From positions 1 to 64,000 of the forward strand of contig JACRBG010000028.1 of assembly GCA_016234595.1 (NCBI GenBank): a stretch of DNA of 64,000 bases, read 5' to 3'. The notes under the pieces were generated by a model. That model was not told the origin of the DNA. It did no database searches and saw nothing but the letters and a program-made list of their open reading frames with translations. The translations under genes and the position numbers were made by a program. Every line of letters starts with the position of its first letter. The first letter of the stretch is position 1. Source of the stretch: Chloroflexota bacterium (GTDB lineage: Bacteria; Chloroflexota; Anaerolineae; Aggregatilineales; J027). Of this stretch, positions 17,793 to 27,086 are shown piece after piece.

Positions 17793-19490
17793 TTAGTTAT
17801 CGGCGCGGACGAGGGTGATTCTTTGACCGCGCATTATGCCGTGTTCCATCTGGCGCAACACCTTCTCGGCATGGATTTCTTTCACATCCACGTAGGTTTG
17901 GCGTTGACGAATTTCAATCGCCCCAATTGCCCGACCCGGAATGCCCGTTTCACTGGCAATGGTATAAACTACATCTTTAGGTTGGATGCCGTGTTCACGC
18001 CCGACATTCAAAATCATGCGCACCATACCGGGTTCGTGTGAACGGGGACCACTGCTCCGTTCACGTCGTTCACCGCGTTCATTGGATTGTTCGCCGGGGC
18101 GATGGCTCTTGTGAGCATGCTCACGGAAGGGCCGTCCATCACGCGATCTATCTGAACGTTCGGGTCGTTCCTGAATTTCTTCAACGTCGTCCAGCAGGCG
18201 GTTGCTCTCATTGACTCGCGCCAACTTAATTGCGGCAGCAGCAAGTTCGTTCAAGTCGTAATTCAGATCAACCAGTTCGCGTACCAATGTCAATTCTTTG
18301 TTCAGGTCGGCCTCAGCCAGTACATCGCTCAATTTTAGAGTGAAGCGTTCCTCACGTTTTTGGCGTACTTCATCCTTACCGGGTAGTTTCGCCAATTTGA
18401 CGGGTTGCTTAATCAACCTCTCAATAGACTTGAGACGGAATTTTTCGCGGGGGGTCAACAGGGTAATAGCTACACCTGAGCGACCAGCACGGCCTGTCCG
18501 TCCAATGCGATGCACATAGTCTTCGGGGTCGAGCGGAATGTCAAAATTAAAGACATGGGATACTTGTGGGATGTCCACCCCGCGTGCCACAACGTCGGTG
18601 GCAACCAAAATGGTGACTTGCTCACGACGGAAACGGCGCAATACCGTCTCGCGGACTTCTTGGGCCAAGTCGCCATGTAGGGCTTCAGCAGCAAATCCAC
18701 GCGCCAAAAGCTGATCGGCTAATTCCGATGCCCCGGCTTTAGTGCGGGTAAAAATCAGGGCGCTTTGCATATCTTCAGTTTCCAGCAGGCGGGTCATCGC
18801 CGCTAGTTTGGACGATTCATGCAGCAAATAGTAGCGCTGTTCCGTTTGGGGCACGGTCAATGTGCCGCGACTGACCGACACTGACTGCGGATTGCGCATG
18901 TAGTTATTGGCAAGGTCACGGATTTCGGTTGGAAATGTCGCTGAGAACAAAGCGGTCTGACGTTTGGTCGCCGTCGCCGCCAAAATTGCTTCGACATCAT
19001 CAATGAAGCCCATGTCCAACATCCGATCGGCTTCATCCAATACGACCATTTTGACGCCTTCTAGTCTTAATACACCCTGTTTAATCAGGTCGAGAGTACG
19101 ACCGGGTGTGCCGACCACAATATGCACATCGCGTTCGAGACGTTTCATTTGGCGACTATAGGACTGACCACCGTAAATGGGAACAACCCGCACCCCAACA
19201 TGCTTGCCATAACGATAGATGGCTTCCGAAACTTGGGTCGCCAATTCGCGCGTGGGGGTCAGAACCAAGGCTTGTACACCCTGTATGGCAGGATCAAGTT
19301 GTTGCAGCATGGGTAACGCAAAGGCAGCGGTTTTACCTGTGCCAGTTTGGGCTTGCCCTAAAATATCAGTGCCTGCCAAAAGAGCGGGAATGGCGGCGGC
19401 TTGAATAGGAGAAGGAACCGTATAGCCCAGTTCCGTGACGGCCTGTACTAATCTGGGATCAAGGCCCAGACTTTCAAATGTTTGACTCAT
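17793..19490 (-). CDS. DEAD-box ATP-dependent RNA helicase (CshA/DeaD-like)
   Basis: RNA helicase of superfamily 2, acting in ribosome assembly or mRNA turnover, often cold-induced. All core motifs are present in order: Q-motif near the start, AQTGTGKT (motif I), PTRELA (Ia), TPGRT (Ib), DEAD in VLDEADRML (II), SAT (III), then ARGVDIP and HRIGRTGRAGR (V/VI). Residues ~440-480 are a charged, low-complexity Arg/Glu/Ser linker, and the last ~75 residues form a DbpA-type RNA-binding domain. Length 565 fits CshA/DeaD. The ATG at 19490 lacks a strong ribosome site; a long leader (see the 323-base intergenic region) may matter for regulation. Confidence 0.95.
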   Translation of the reverse strand: MSQTFESLGLDPRLVQAVTELGYTVPSPIQAAAIPALLAGTDILGQAQTGTGKTAAFALPMLQQLDPAIQGVQALVLTPTRELATQVSEAIYRYGKHVGVRVVPIYGGQSYSRQMKRLERDVHIVVGTPGRTLDLIKQGVLRLEGVKMVVLDEADRMLDMGFIDDVEAILAATATKRQTALFSATFPTEIRDLANNYMRNPQSVSVSRGTLTVPQTEQRYYLLHESSKLAAMTRLLETEDMQSALIFTRTKAGASELADQLLARGFAAEALHGDLAQEVRETVLRRFRREQVTILVATDVVARGVDIPQVSHVFNFDIPLDPEDYVHRIGRTGRAGRSGVAITLLTPREKFRLKSIERLIKQPVKLAKLPGKDEVRQKREERFTLKLSDVLAEADLNKELTLVRELVDLNYDLNELAAAAIKLARVNESNRLLDDVEEIQERPERSDRSRDGRPFREHAHKSHRPGEQSNERGERRERSSGPRSHEPGMVRMILNVGREHGIQPKDVVYTIASETGIPGRAIGAIEIRQRQTYVDVKEIHAEKVLRQMEHGIMRGQRITLVRADN

Positions 19491-19813
19491 GGGAATTTAT
19501 TGATGCTCCGAACTACTTTTGAATGATGATGAACCAGTGTTCCCCGTCTGGCAACATTTCCAGACAGAATTAAGCCCAAGCTTCAACAGCAGGGCTAGAA
19601 TCATCCAAATCGTAGACCATGCAGTTTGTGGGGGCTTTGGCGTGGTGTGAACGCCGAAATTCAGTATAGCATAAATAAGAGCGGGTATGAACAGGCAATT
19701 GATGATTTGGCGAAAATGACAACCCTTATGGCACGACCTAGATAGCAAATCGCCTCTGAAGTCGGTATGATTACGAGGCTTAGTCAAGATTTTAGGATGT
19801 CTGAGAGAATAGC
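19491..19813. other. Intergenic region between divergent helicase and dehydrogenase genes
   Basis: 323 bases with no convincing gene. A minus-strand open frame of 96 codons is Cys/Ser-rich with no ribosome site and looks accidental. The helicase-side leader contains a 6-bp hairpin (GTCTGG at 19546-19551 with CCAGAC at 19560-19565), which may be part of a structured 5' leader such as those found on cold-inducible helicase mRNAs; that role is speculative. Confidence 0.4.
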
Positions 19814-20704
19814 ATGAGCGAAAAAGTCGGTTTCGTTGGCCTCGGTATCATGGGGCGAGGGATGACCCGGAATTTATTAAAGGCTGGATTTGAAGTGCGA
19901 GTTTGGAACCGCACTGCCAGCAAAATTGATGAATTGGTAGCCGATGGTGCGATTGCCGCAACCAGCCCCGCCGATGTAGCCGCCCACAGCGACATTATCA
20001 TTACCTGTGTCAGCGATACCCCCGATGTTGAAGAAGTTATTTTAGGCGAGGTGGGGGTTATACGCGGCGCAAAATCAGGGTCGTTGGTTATTGATATGAG
20101 TACCATTAGCCCTCAAGCAACCCAAGAAATCGCAGCCCGCCTAAATCAAAAAGGCATTTTTATGCTGGATGCCCCGGTTAGTGGGGGAAGCGAAGGCGCC
20201 GCCAAAGGCACACTAGCCATTATGGTTGGCGGTGAAGCCGATCAACTGGAACGTGCCATGCCCTGTTTTAAGGCGATGGGCAAAACCATCACGCATGTGG
20301 GAGGAACTGGCGCTGGTCAGATGGTCAAGCTATTCAACCAAATTCTGGTGGTGATTAACTGTCTTGCTGTCAGCGAGGCCTTACTCTTTGCCCAAGCAGG
20401 TGGATTGGATTTACAAAAGGCGATTGATGCGGTCTCGCAGGGTGCGGCAGGGAGTTGGATGTTGAGCAATCGTGGCCCACAGGCCGTCAAACGCGATTGG
20501 CGTCCCGGCTTTACCATTGACCTACAACAAAAAGATGTGCGATTGATTTTGGAAGCGGCTGACCAACTCGGCATTCCGGCGCTGGGTACAAATTTAATTT
20601 TTAACCTCTATCGCACTCTCCAAGCACGTGGTTTGGGGCATGAGGGTAACCATGCATTGGTTAAAGCACTCGAAAATTTGGCGGGGATTGAGGTGGGTAG
20701 TTAA
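19814..20704 (+). CDS. NAD(P)-dependent beta-hydroxyacid dehydrogenase (3-hydroxyisobutyrate / tartronate semialdehyde reductase family)
   Basis: A 296-residue oxidoreductase of the 6-phosphogluconate dehydrogenase-like superfamily. The N-terminal Rossmann site is GFVGLGIMGRGM, the substrate-binding signature is DAPVSGGSEGA (residues ~115-125), and the catalytic lysine lies in GAGQMVKLFNQ. Length and motifs match GarR/GlxR and MmsB alike, so the substrate (tartronate semialdehyde, 3-hydroxyisobutyrate or succinic semialdehyde) is not decided. It stands alone on the plus strand, divergent from the helicase gene. Confidence 0.9.
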   Translation: MSEKVGFVGLGIMGRGMTRNLLKAGFEVRVWNRTASKIDELVADGAIAATSPADVAAHSDIIITCVSDTPDVEEVILGEVGVIRGAKSGSLVIDMSTISPQATQEIAARLNQKGIFMLDAPVSGGSEGAAKGTLAIMVGGEADQLERAMPCFKAMGKTITHVGGTGAGQMVKLFNQILVVINCLAVSEALLFAQAGGLDLQKAIDAVSQGAAGSWMLSNRGPQAVKRDWRPGFTIDLQQKDVRLILEAADQLGIPALGTNLIFNLYRTLQARGLGHEGNHALVKALENLAGIEVGS

Positions 20705-20807
20705 AAAATTCACCGCCTCCCAAAAATTGAGGGGAGTTATTTAACAAGGGCAAACAATTACGACAGAAGATTTGTACAGCCAACAATACTTCATAGGTGA
20801 GATTGAA

Positions 20808-21077
20808 ATGAAGACTGTCACAAATCCAAGCGCATTGTTTATTCAGGCTATCCAAAGCGACTCCAATCATGAAATGGATTGGTGGTGGTTGCTAAAGCGA
20901 GCTACCAGTGAGGCTGAGCGCGAATACTGCCTCGAAAAAATCCTGCATATCAATCCTATCAACAAATTGGCCCAACGCGAATTAAAAGCCTTGCAAAACA
21001 AACAGTTATCAATTGCCGCCTCGGTGCCGCATGGACTGGGTTGGCGCTTGCTCGGCCAGCGTGAATTAAAAGCCTAG
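20808..21077 (+). CDS. Small TPR-like protein of unknown function
   Basis: An 89-residue protein. The ATG at 20808 has AGGTGA 8 bases upstream. The centre reads WWWLLKRATSEAEREYCLEKILHINPINKLAQREL, which resembles a single TPR-type helical hairpin (CLEKIL-INP-NKLA is the characteristic phrasing). A short motif QRELKA occurs twice, at ~57-62 and again at the very C-terminus. No signal peptide or membrane segment. Function unknown; such single TPR-like modules are often attached to regulators. Confidence 0.65.
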   Translation: MKTVTNPSALFIQAIQSDSNHEMDWWWLLKRATSEAEREYCLEKILHINPINKLAQRELKALQNKQLSIAASVPHGLGWRLLGQRELKA

Positions 21078-21118
21078 CTGTTCATCCAGCCGCATTTTAT
21101 CATCCATCTGTTCTTATC

Positions 21119-21158
21119 AAAAAGGCCCACAACATTTATCTCGCTCTGGGCCTTTTTT
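21119..21158. terminator. Bidirectional terminator
   Basis: An 11-bp perfect stem, AAAAAGGCCCA (21119-21129) with TGGGCCTTTTT (21147-21157), giving T-runs in both directions, between the convergent TPR-like and zinc-ribbon genes. Confidence 0.85.
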
Positions 21159-21176
21159 ATTGGATTGCTTGAAAAT

Positions 21177-21683
21177 TTAAGACAAGAAAAATTCTGTTCC
21201 ACAGGCGGGGCATTTTACCACGCCTTTGCCGCCAAGTTGCAAGTCACTGCCACAATTGGGGCACTGTTTCATGGCCCGTAACTTGCTGGCGTCACTCGAA
21301 TATAAAACCCCTTTTTCCCAGTTGATATAGCCGCTATAGACACCTAGCCCAACCAATTGGTAAATCATGCTTTTGACCTGCTCAGGCGGAAGCTGCAATT
21401 CGACGGCCAGTTCATTAACACGAATTTCGCCACTGGTTTGCACCACATTCAATAATTTGCGTTGCAGCGAGGCTTCGGCCTGACTCTTGGCCTCTTTTTG
21501 ACCAAAGGCCGTCAGATAAATACCTGCACCTGTCAGTGGAGCAACCAAAATCAGCAAAGCCAGACCTAGCCCCAAAATTTTGGCAGGGGTTTCAAGGTCA
21601 TTGTTGGTGAACAGCCATGCCGCTGCAATGATGCCAATGAGTACCCCGACCACCAATAAAATAATGCCTAACATTCGATTCAT
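21177..21683 (-). CDS. Membrane protein with winged-helix-like segment and C-terminal zinc ribbon
   Basis: A 168-residue protein. Two membrane segments lie at about 5-27 and 37-60. The cytoplasmic part at ~75-130 (RKLLNVVQTSGEIRVNELAVELQLPPEQVKSMI) looks like a winged-helix/PCI-type fold, and the end is a zinc ribbon with CPNCGSDL and CPACGTEF. A structural or regulatory role is likely, perhaps in membrane-linked proteolysis or signalling, but no family name can be given. It lies 29 bases downstream of the DUF2207 gene on the same strand, so the two are probably co-transcribed. Confidence 0.75.
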   Translation of the reverse strand: MNRMLGIILLVVGVLIGIIAAAWLFTNNDLETPAKILGLGLALLILVAPLTGAGIYLTAFGQKEAKSQAEASLQRKLLNVVQTSGEIRVNELAVELQLPPEQVKSMIYQLVGLGVYSGYINWEKGVLYSSDASKLRAMKQCPNCGSDLQLGGKGVVKCPACGTEFFLS

Positions 21684-21712
21684 GTGATATGTCCTTTGTC
21701 AGATACCCAAAA

Positions 21713-23626
21713 TCATCCAAAACCTCGGCTGCCACCGCCGCCGCCACCGCCACCGCCGCCACCACCGCTAAAACCGCCCCCACCGGAGCTTTTAGGGCTG
21801 CTGGTCATCGTACGCGAGGCATCATTTAACATGCGAGTTAGGCCACTGCTCATTGAATTGAGGCCTTGCGACATGGATTTGCTCATGTCGTTCAGTCCGC
21901 CCCCTCCCCCCATATCAAAATCACCCATTGGAGCAGCTTTGCCCATCGGTGCCATGGGGTTAGGATTATGCCGATAACCACGTCCCCACGGGCCACCTGA
22001 TGAAGTGGGGTAGTACCAAGTTGGCATTGTGGTCAGCACTTTGGCAAAGCGCTTGATCACCTCTTGCTCAATGCCAAACATGATGGCATAGGGCACAAAA
22101 TGGTCAAATTGGGTACTGACTTGCTCCATGTCGCTATATTTTTCAATATTGTCCAAATATTTGCGGAAGGCTCGCCAGTTAGTCGCGGCTTGTGACCCCT
22201 TTTGGGTTTTCGCAGGCATCGCATCGGCAAACAAAACCGCGATGGCGCTTCCTACCACCAACCCCACTGCCGGGGCCATGATGAGGGGTGAAATCAAAGT
22301 TAAGTTGTCTGAAAACCAAATCCCGACAAATCCAAGCACTAAGCCTACTATGCCGATGGTATACCACCGCTGACGGGTAGTGTCGGGGGCTTGCTCAAAA
22401 TAACCACGACTCACCAGCTCCTTTGTCATCGCCTTTTTGATTTCGGGGATTTTCTTATAGAACTTTTCTTTGAGGTCAGAAAGTTCAACTTCTTCTTTCC
22501 CATCCCCATAACCAAAAATTCCCGCCATCAACTCGCGCTCATAGCCTGTCAACTCGCCGCCAAACTTGTGGGTGTTGTGGAACACAAATTCAGTGCTGCC
22601 AAACAACCCGCCGAGGCCTTCTTTTTCTTTTTGCTCGATGACCAAGAAGCCCCGCCGTGCCAAATCCACGAGGGTCGCCATCATGTCGCGCATATCGAAT
22701 TTTTCGTCCAACAGTAAGCCGATGATGCCGGGGAGTTCTTCATCGGGTGGCTCGGTCAAATATTCTGGGGCGACAAGAGCCTGTGGGTCACGTCCTTTTG
22801 TGGTAAAGCGAATTAGGACGAGGATAATCATACCAATGCCGATGATTGCTCCTAGCACAACGAGAATTAACGAGACGAACGGTCGAATATTTTCAATATA
22901 GAAGCGCTCGCGGTCATAGCCACCCTGCCATTCTGGTTTTTGCATCTGGCTGTTATGGGGATATTGCAGGCGTACCTCAAGCTGATCGCCTTTTTCCATT
23001 ACCCCGGGTGATTGCCATGTCACGGTGCTACCCTGTGTCGTTTCGTGCCATGTATCAGGATAGCTGGTACTTTTATCAATGGATGTCCCCGTAGGCATCT
23101 TGACCGTGACGAGTGCATTGTCAATTGGGAATTCGCGGTCAGCCGGAATTGCTACCCAATAGAGCTGGTCGCCACCGTCATAGGAACGTAGCCCACCTAG
23201 CACCGTATATTTGATCTGGATATTGCGGCTTTCCCCCGATTGAGCACTCGAACGGAAATAATATTTGATAGAAAGCGTTTTCTTCTCAGTCGTCACGCAA
23301 TAATAACCTGCAACATCTATACAAGACGGGTTTAGGGCTACCCCATTATCGGTGACTGTCACATTTTGGATGCTGTTCACACGGTTCAAGGGGATTTCAG
23401 CAAAACCGAAGCTATACGGGCCAGTTTCAATTTTGAGTACATAGCTTTCGGTTACGTCATATTGGTTCGCCGATGTATTGACGTTATCAATTGTCACATC
23501 ATAACGTGACCACCGTAACGAGCGCCCATCACCACTCCCCCCGGTTGGGATATATTTGGCGACTAGGCTGAATCCAAGAAAACCCATGATGAAAATTAAT
23601 GTCCAAATCTTGGAAGTGGTTTTCAT
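21713..23626 (-). CDS. DUF2207-family membrane protein with glycine-rich C-terminus
   Basis: A 637-residue predicted membrane protein of the DUF2207 (YciQ-like) family. A signal-anchor at ~8-25 is followed by an extracytoplasmic beta-rich region (~35-230), a membrane helix near 250, a cytoplasmic winged-helix-like part (~290-410), two further membrane helices near 420-470, and a tail ending in a run of glycines with FSGGGGG. These features, including the C-terminal glycine run, are characteristic of the family, whose function is unknown. The co-directional zinc-ribbon membrane gene is probably its partner. Confidence 0.88.
   Translation of the reverse strand: MKTTSKIWTLIFIMGFLGFSLVAKYIPTGGSGDGRSLRWSRYDVTIDNVNTSANQYDVTESYVLKIETGPYSFGFAEIPLNRVNSIQNVTVTDNGVALNPSCIDVAGYYCVTTEKKTLSIKYYFRSSAQSGESRNIQIKYTVLGGLRSYDGGDQLYWVAIPADREFPIDNALVTVKMPTGTSIDKSTSYPDTWHETTQGSTVTWQSPGVMEKGDQLEVRLQYPHNSQMQKPEWQGGYDRERFYIENIRPFVSLILVVLGAIIGIGMIILVLIRFTTKGRDPQALVAPEYLTEPPDEELPGIIGLLLDEKFDMRDMMATLVDLARRGFLVIEQKEKEGLGGLFGSTEFVFHNTHKFGGELTGYERELMAGIFGYGDGKEEVELSDLKEKFYKKIPEIKKAMTKELVSRGYFEQAPDTTRQRWYTIGIVGLVLGFVGIWFSDNLTLISPLIMAPAVGLVVGSAIAVLFADAMPAKTQKGSQAATNWRAFRKYLDNIEKYSDMEQVSTQFDHFVPYAIMFGIEQEVIKRFAKVLTTMPTWYYPTSSGGPWGRGYRHNPNPMAPMGKAAPMGDFDMGGGGGLNDMSKSMSQGLNSMSSGLTRMLNDASRTMTSSPKSSGGGGFSGGGGGGGGGGGGSRGFG
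21731..21788. repeat. Low-complexity GGN-codon tract encoding a polyglycine tail
   Basis: Near-uninterrupted glycine codons at the 3' end of the DUF2207 gene, seen on the plus strand as CCG/CCA repeats. Slippage-prone, but the reading frame is intact here. Confidence 0.7.
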
Positions 23627-23773
23627 TTTGTCATGCCTGTTTGAAAATTGGTTTGGATAGAGACCATTTTTTATTATAGCAGAGCCATGCGGGGTGGGAT
23701 GCGGCCCTCACCGCCCTAAAATGTGGGGGTTATTGTTGAAGTGAAGAGAGACGACATCTGCCGTCCCATCTGG

Positions 23774-26521
23774 TTATCCGTAGGCATTGACCAAATCAAT
23801 CACCTGCTGAAGCAATTCTTCGCGCCGATACTGACCTTTTTGAATCACTTTTTGAACATAGCCATTCAGCCGCTGACGGTCATCACTGGTGAGATCTAGG
23901 GCGGTCACAACGACCACTGGAATCCGCCGCCATTCTTCGTTTTGACGCATCGCCTCAATAAATTGAAAACCATCCATTTCGGGCATCATCAAATCCAACA
24001 CAATAACGGAGGGGCGGTTTTCGGCCATGACCTCAAGGGCGACCTTCCCATTGGCGGCCTCACTAACGCGCCATCCCTCGCTTTCCAAAATCTCGCGCAT
24101 CAATTTACGGGTCGAGTCATCATCTTCCACTACCATGACGGGGCAGGGTGGATTTTCACAGCCATATTTCCGCAAGGTCTTGAGCAAAATTTCGGCCCGT
24201 AATGGCTTGGTGATGTAATCGGAGGCTCCCAGCGTAAAGCCGATTTTGCGGTCATCTACAATCGTAATCATCACTACTGGAATATGCCCAATTTCGGGAT
24301 CGGCCTTCAACAACGCTAAGACACCCCACCCATCAATATCCGGCATCATCACATCGAGAGTAATAACGGTGGGGTGGGCTTCTTTTGCTAAACGGAGGCC
24401 CTCGCGTCCACCGGAGGCCGTAATTACTTTAAAGCCCTCTTTGGTCAAATAATGCTCCATCATCTCACGGATAGTAGCATCATCATCAATGACCAACACG
24501 GTACTGTTTTTAGTTTGCGTTTCTGGGGTGGTGACGGTCACGGTGGAAGCGCTAGATGGGACGGTTTGCACGGGCGCAATTGGCTTAACATTGGGATCAA
24601 CCACGCGACGCGGAATGGTTACAGTAAAAATTGACCCCTTGCCCAATTCACTTTCGACCTTGATGTCCCCTCCCATCATTAGACTAAAATGCCGACAAAT
24701 GGCTAGGCCTAACCCCGTACCCCCATATTTACGGGTGGTTGAGGAATCGCCCTGTGTAAACTCTTTAAAGACATTATCTAGCTGATTCGGCGCAATGCCG
24801 ATGCCTGTGTCTTCGACTTGGAAAACCAAATACTCCATCCCGGTAGTATAGCGGCTAGCTGCACTTAAGGTCACTTTGCCGTTTTGGGTAAACTTGGCGG
24901 CATTACTGAGTAGGTTAGAGAGAACTTGGCGTACTTTGGTCAAGTCAGCATGAATCGCTCCCAAGTTGGCCGAATATTGCACCACCTCAAGTACATTGTT
25001 GTTCTTCTCAACCAATGGGCGAGCGGTGTTGGCAACCCCCTCCAACAGTTCTGTCACCGAGAATGTTTCTAAATAAAGTTCCATCTTGCCCGCTTCGATT
25101 TTGCTGAGGTCGAGCACATCGTTAATGAGACCCAGCAAATGCTGTCCATTATCAATAACCCGTTGCATCCGGTCTTGTTGCTGGTCAGTGACTGGGCCAT
25201 ATTTGCTTGCTAGCATAAGGCCTGTATAGCCTAGAATTGCATTGAGGGGCGTGCGCAGTTCGTGGCTCATATTGGCAAGAAAGGTGCTTTTGGCCCGATT
25301 TGCTTCTAATGCCCGGTCACGGGTCAGCATCAATTCAGTGGCAATGTTATTGAACGAAATGGCGACCTGCGCTAATTCATCTCGATTGTCGAGTTTTAAG
25401 GTATCACTTGTATCCCCACTCACCATACGCTTCGAAGTGTAATCCAGTGCGGCGATTGTTTTCCTGACAGCCAGATAGAATCCAACAAAGAGATAGATAG
25501 CAATGGCTAACCCGATTAATGCCGATGCAATAACCCCATTGCGGCGCATGGCATATTCATCAATACGCTCTTGCAGCAATTTGTCGAGTTCGGGGGATAC
25601 TTGGGTATAAAAGGTGAAGGTTTCGTTGATGGCGTCCGTCGAAATCTCATAGAAGCGATCTGAACTAACCGATACTGCTGTGTCAGATTCGCGTGTGACC
25701 CGCAAAAAAGCCCCATTAACGGTGGTCAAGAACTGGCGAGTGGTGGTGTTATGCTTTTCAACATCGTCACGTAGGGCCACTTCGACATCGCGGTCAGCCC
25801 CATAGACATAATCAAAACCTTTTAGATTGCCTTGTAAATTGGATTGCACTAAACCCGAAAAAATCTCGAGCCGGGTTTGTTCAGAGGGCGAAAATTCCCC
25901 ATGGGTGGTCACAATTAGACTATAATTGCGGATTTGGCTTAAAAATTGGGTTCGCATGGGCAGACGGATCACGAGGGTATCCATCAAATAATAGCTTTCG
26001 ATGCGCGGGTCGAGAATCAGATTGGAATTATTGCCAACCACGGTGATGAGATCAAGAATTTCACCAACCAGCGTGTCATGCCCCGCGATACTGTTTTCAG
26101 CCGTAAGGTCATAGAAGTTTACCTTAAGCCGCGACCATGTATCTTTGACTTCCGTCCAATTTTCTGTCGTGCCGAGGGTCTTTCCCAAGCGAGCTTCAAT
26201 CTTATCCACCTCGCGGATGTTGGCATCAATTTCAGCTTCTTTGGCATCAATTTCGTCTTGAAAATCGGTTCGCCCACTAAGGTACATACTGGCAAGAGCG
26301 GCGTGCTGTTGAATATTTTGCAAAAGCTGCATAACGGGTTCGTTATATTCCAGCCCCACCTGTTCCTTATCGGCAAAATCAATATCCTTGTTAATTTGCC
26401 TAAGATACTGATTTAGGGCAATCGCTAATGGCAATAAAAGTAGTAGCCCAATGAGTAAAAACTTAGCGGGATACTTAAGGCGATTCATTAGCGCAATTGC
26501 GGGGGCGAAGAATGCGTTCAT
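23774..26521 (-). CDS. Hybrid sensor histidine kinase with two receiver domains
   Basis: A 915-residue two-component sensor. Membrane helix at ~20-40, an extracytoplasmic helical sensor to ~330, a second membrane helix (~333-355) and a HAMP linker. The HisKA domain has the phospho-acceptor histidine in [14 protein letters not shown] (around residue 418). The ATPase has the N-box ([12 protein letters not shown]), G1 (VEDTGIGI) and G2 ([10 protein letters not shown]). Two receiver domains follow: one with VIDDD and [11 protein letters not shown], the second with VEDDD and [11 protein letters not shown]. No separate response regulator lies beside it, so phosphorelay output is unknown. Gene and promoter are divergent from the EthD gene. 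Confidence 0.95.
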   Translation of the reverse strand: MNAFFAPAIALMNRLKYPAKFLLIGLLLLLPLAIALNQYLRQINKDIDFADKEQVGLEYNEPVMQLLQNIQQHAALASMYLSGRTDFQDEIDAKEAEIDANIREVDKIEARLGKTLGTTENWTEVKDTWSRLKVNFYDLTAENSIAGHDTLVGEILDLITVVGNNSNLILDPRIESYYLMDTLVIRLPMRTQFLSQIRNYSLIVTTHGEFSPSEQTRLEIFSGLVQSNLQGNLKGFDYVYGADRDVEVALRDDVEKHNTTTRQFLTTVNGAFLRVTRESDTAVSVSSDRFYEISTDAINETFTFYTQVSPELDKLLQERIDEYAMRRNGVIASALIGLAIAIYLFVGFYLAVRKTIAALDYTSKRMVSGDTSDTLKLDNRDELAQVAISFNNIATELMLTRDRALEANRAKSTFLANMSHELRTPLNAILGYTGLMLASKYGPVTDQQQDRMQRVIDNGQHLLGLINDVLDLSKIEAGKMELYLETFSVTELLEGVANTARPLVEKNNNVLEVVQYSANLGAIHADLTKVRQVLSNLLSNAAKFTQNGKVTLSAASRYTTGMEYLVFQVEDTGIGIAPNQLDNVFKEFTQGDSSTTRKYGGTGLGLAICRHFSLMMGGDIKVESELGKGSIFTVTIPRRVVDPNVKPIAPVQTVPSSASTVTVTTPETQTKNSTVLVIDDDATIREMMEHYLTKEGFKVITASGGREGLRLAKEAHPTVITLDVMMPDIDGWGVLALLKADPEIGHIPVVMITIVDDRKIGFTLGASDYITKPLRAEILLKTLRKYGCENPPCPVMVVEDDDSTRKLMREILESEGWRVSEAANGKVALEVMAENRPSVIVLDLMMPEMDGFQFIEAMRQNEEWRRIPVVVVTALDLTSDDRQRLNGYVQKVIQKGQYRREELLQQVIDLVNAYG

Positions 26522-26675
26522 ACGAAGGTCAATATCCTTTGCTCAAAAGCGTGTATCAAGAGCAGTCTAAGGCCACTTGCTTTTGAGGAATCTTTAGTGA
26601 TAGGACGGACGATTTCAGTGTACATCGTTAAAGCCACTCGGCACAATATCATAGTCCATTTAGCAATCGAGATGC

Positions 26676-26681
26676 TATAAT
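26676..26681 (+). promoter_or_regulatory. Possible -10 box for the EthD-family gene
   Basis: A perfect TATAAT 42 bases upstream of the GTG start. No good -35 box is present at 17 bases, so the assignment is weak. Confidence 0.35.
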
Positions 26682-26723
26682 TTGGTCGCTAAAACCTGTA
26701 AATGTTGGGCATAGGAGAACTCG

Positions 26724-27041
26724 GTGGTCAAACTGGTTTTGTTATTCAAACATCCGCGCGATGAAAATACCTTTGAAGAAGGTTATGTTCGCACATTGCC
26801 TCTGCTTGAAAAAATGCCGGGTATTCTTCGCCGCCAAGCTAATATGGTTTTAGGGGGGCCATTTGGCTCTTCACCCTACTATCGTATCCTTGAATTTTAT
26901 TTCGATAGCTATGCCACGCTGGATACAGCTATGACATCGCCCCAAGGTGTAGCTGCCGGACAAGCCCTGATGGAATATGCGGGGAATCAGGTGGAATTGC
27001 TCTTTGTGGATGTTTTTGAAGACAATACGCCCTTGAGTTAG
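26724..27041 (+). CDS. EthD-family protein
   Basis: A 105-residue single-domain protein of the EthD type, a ferredoxin-like dimeric alpha/beta-barrel family. The start is GTG at 26724 with AGGAGA 5 bases upstream. Typical features are the initial strand VKLVLLFKHP, a central RRQANMVLGGPFG and the helix TAMTSPQGVAAGQAL. The name comes from ethyl tert-butyl ether degradation clusters, but most homologues have no known function and nothing in this neighbourhood suggests ether degradation. Confidence 0.75.
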   Translation: MVKLVLLFKHPRDENTFEEGYVRTLPLLEKMPGILRRQANMVLGGPFGSSPYYRILEFYFDSYATLDTAMTSPQGVAAGQALMEYAGNQVELLFVDVFEDNTPLS

Positions 27042-27048
27042 ATAAAAA

Positions 27049-27079
27049 AGGGGCTAAATCAAATTTATGACTTGCCCCT
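27049..27079. terminator. Probable terminator between EthD and fabH
   Basis: AGGGGC (27049-27054) pairs with GCCCCT (27074-27079); the A-run before it gives T6 on the minus strand. Located between convergent genes, 8 bases from the fabH stop. Confidence 0.55.
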
Positions 27080-27086
27080 AGATAAT

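Noticed and set aside
19497-19787. Minus-strand open frame upstream of the helicase
   Set aside because: No ribosome site, erratic Cys/Ser-rich composition, and placement in a divergent promoter region.
21731-21788. Tandem CCG/CCA repeats that might suggest a repeat array
   Set aside because: They are in-frame glycine codons of the DUF2207 tail, a known feature of that family.
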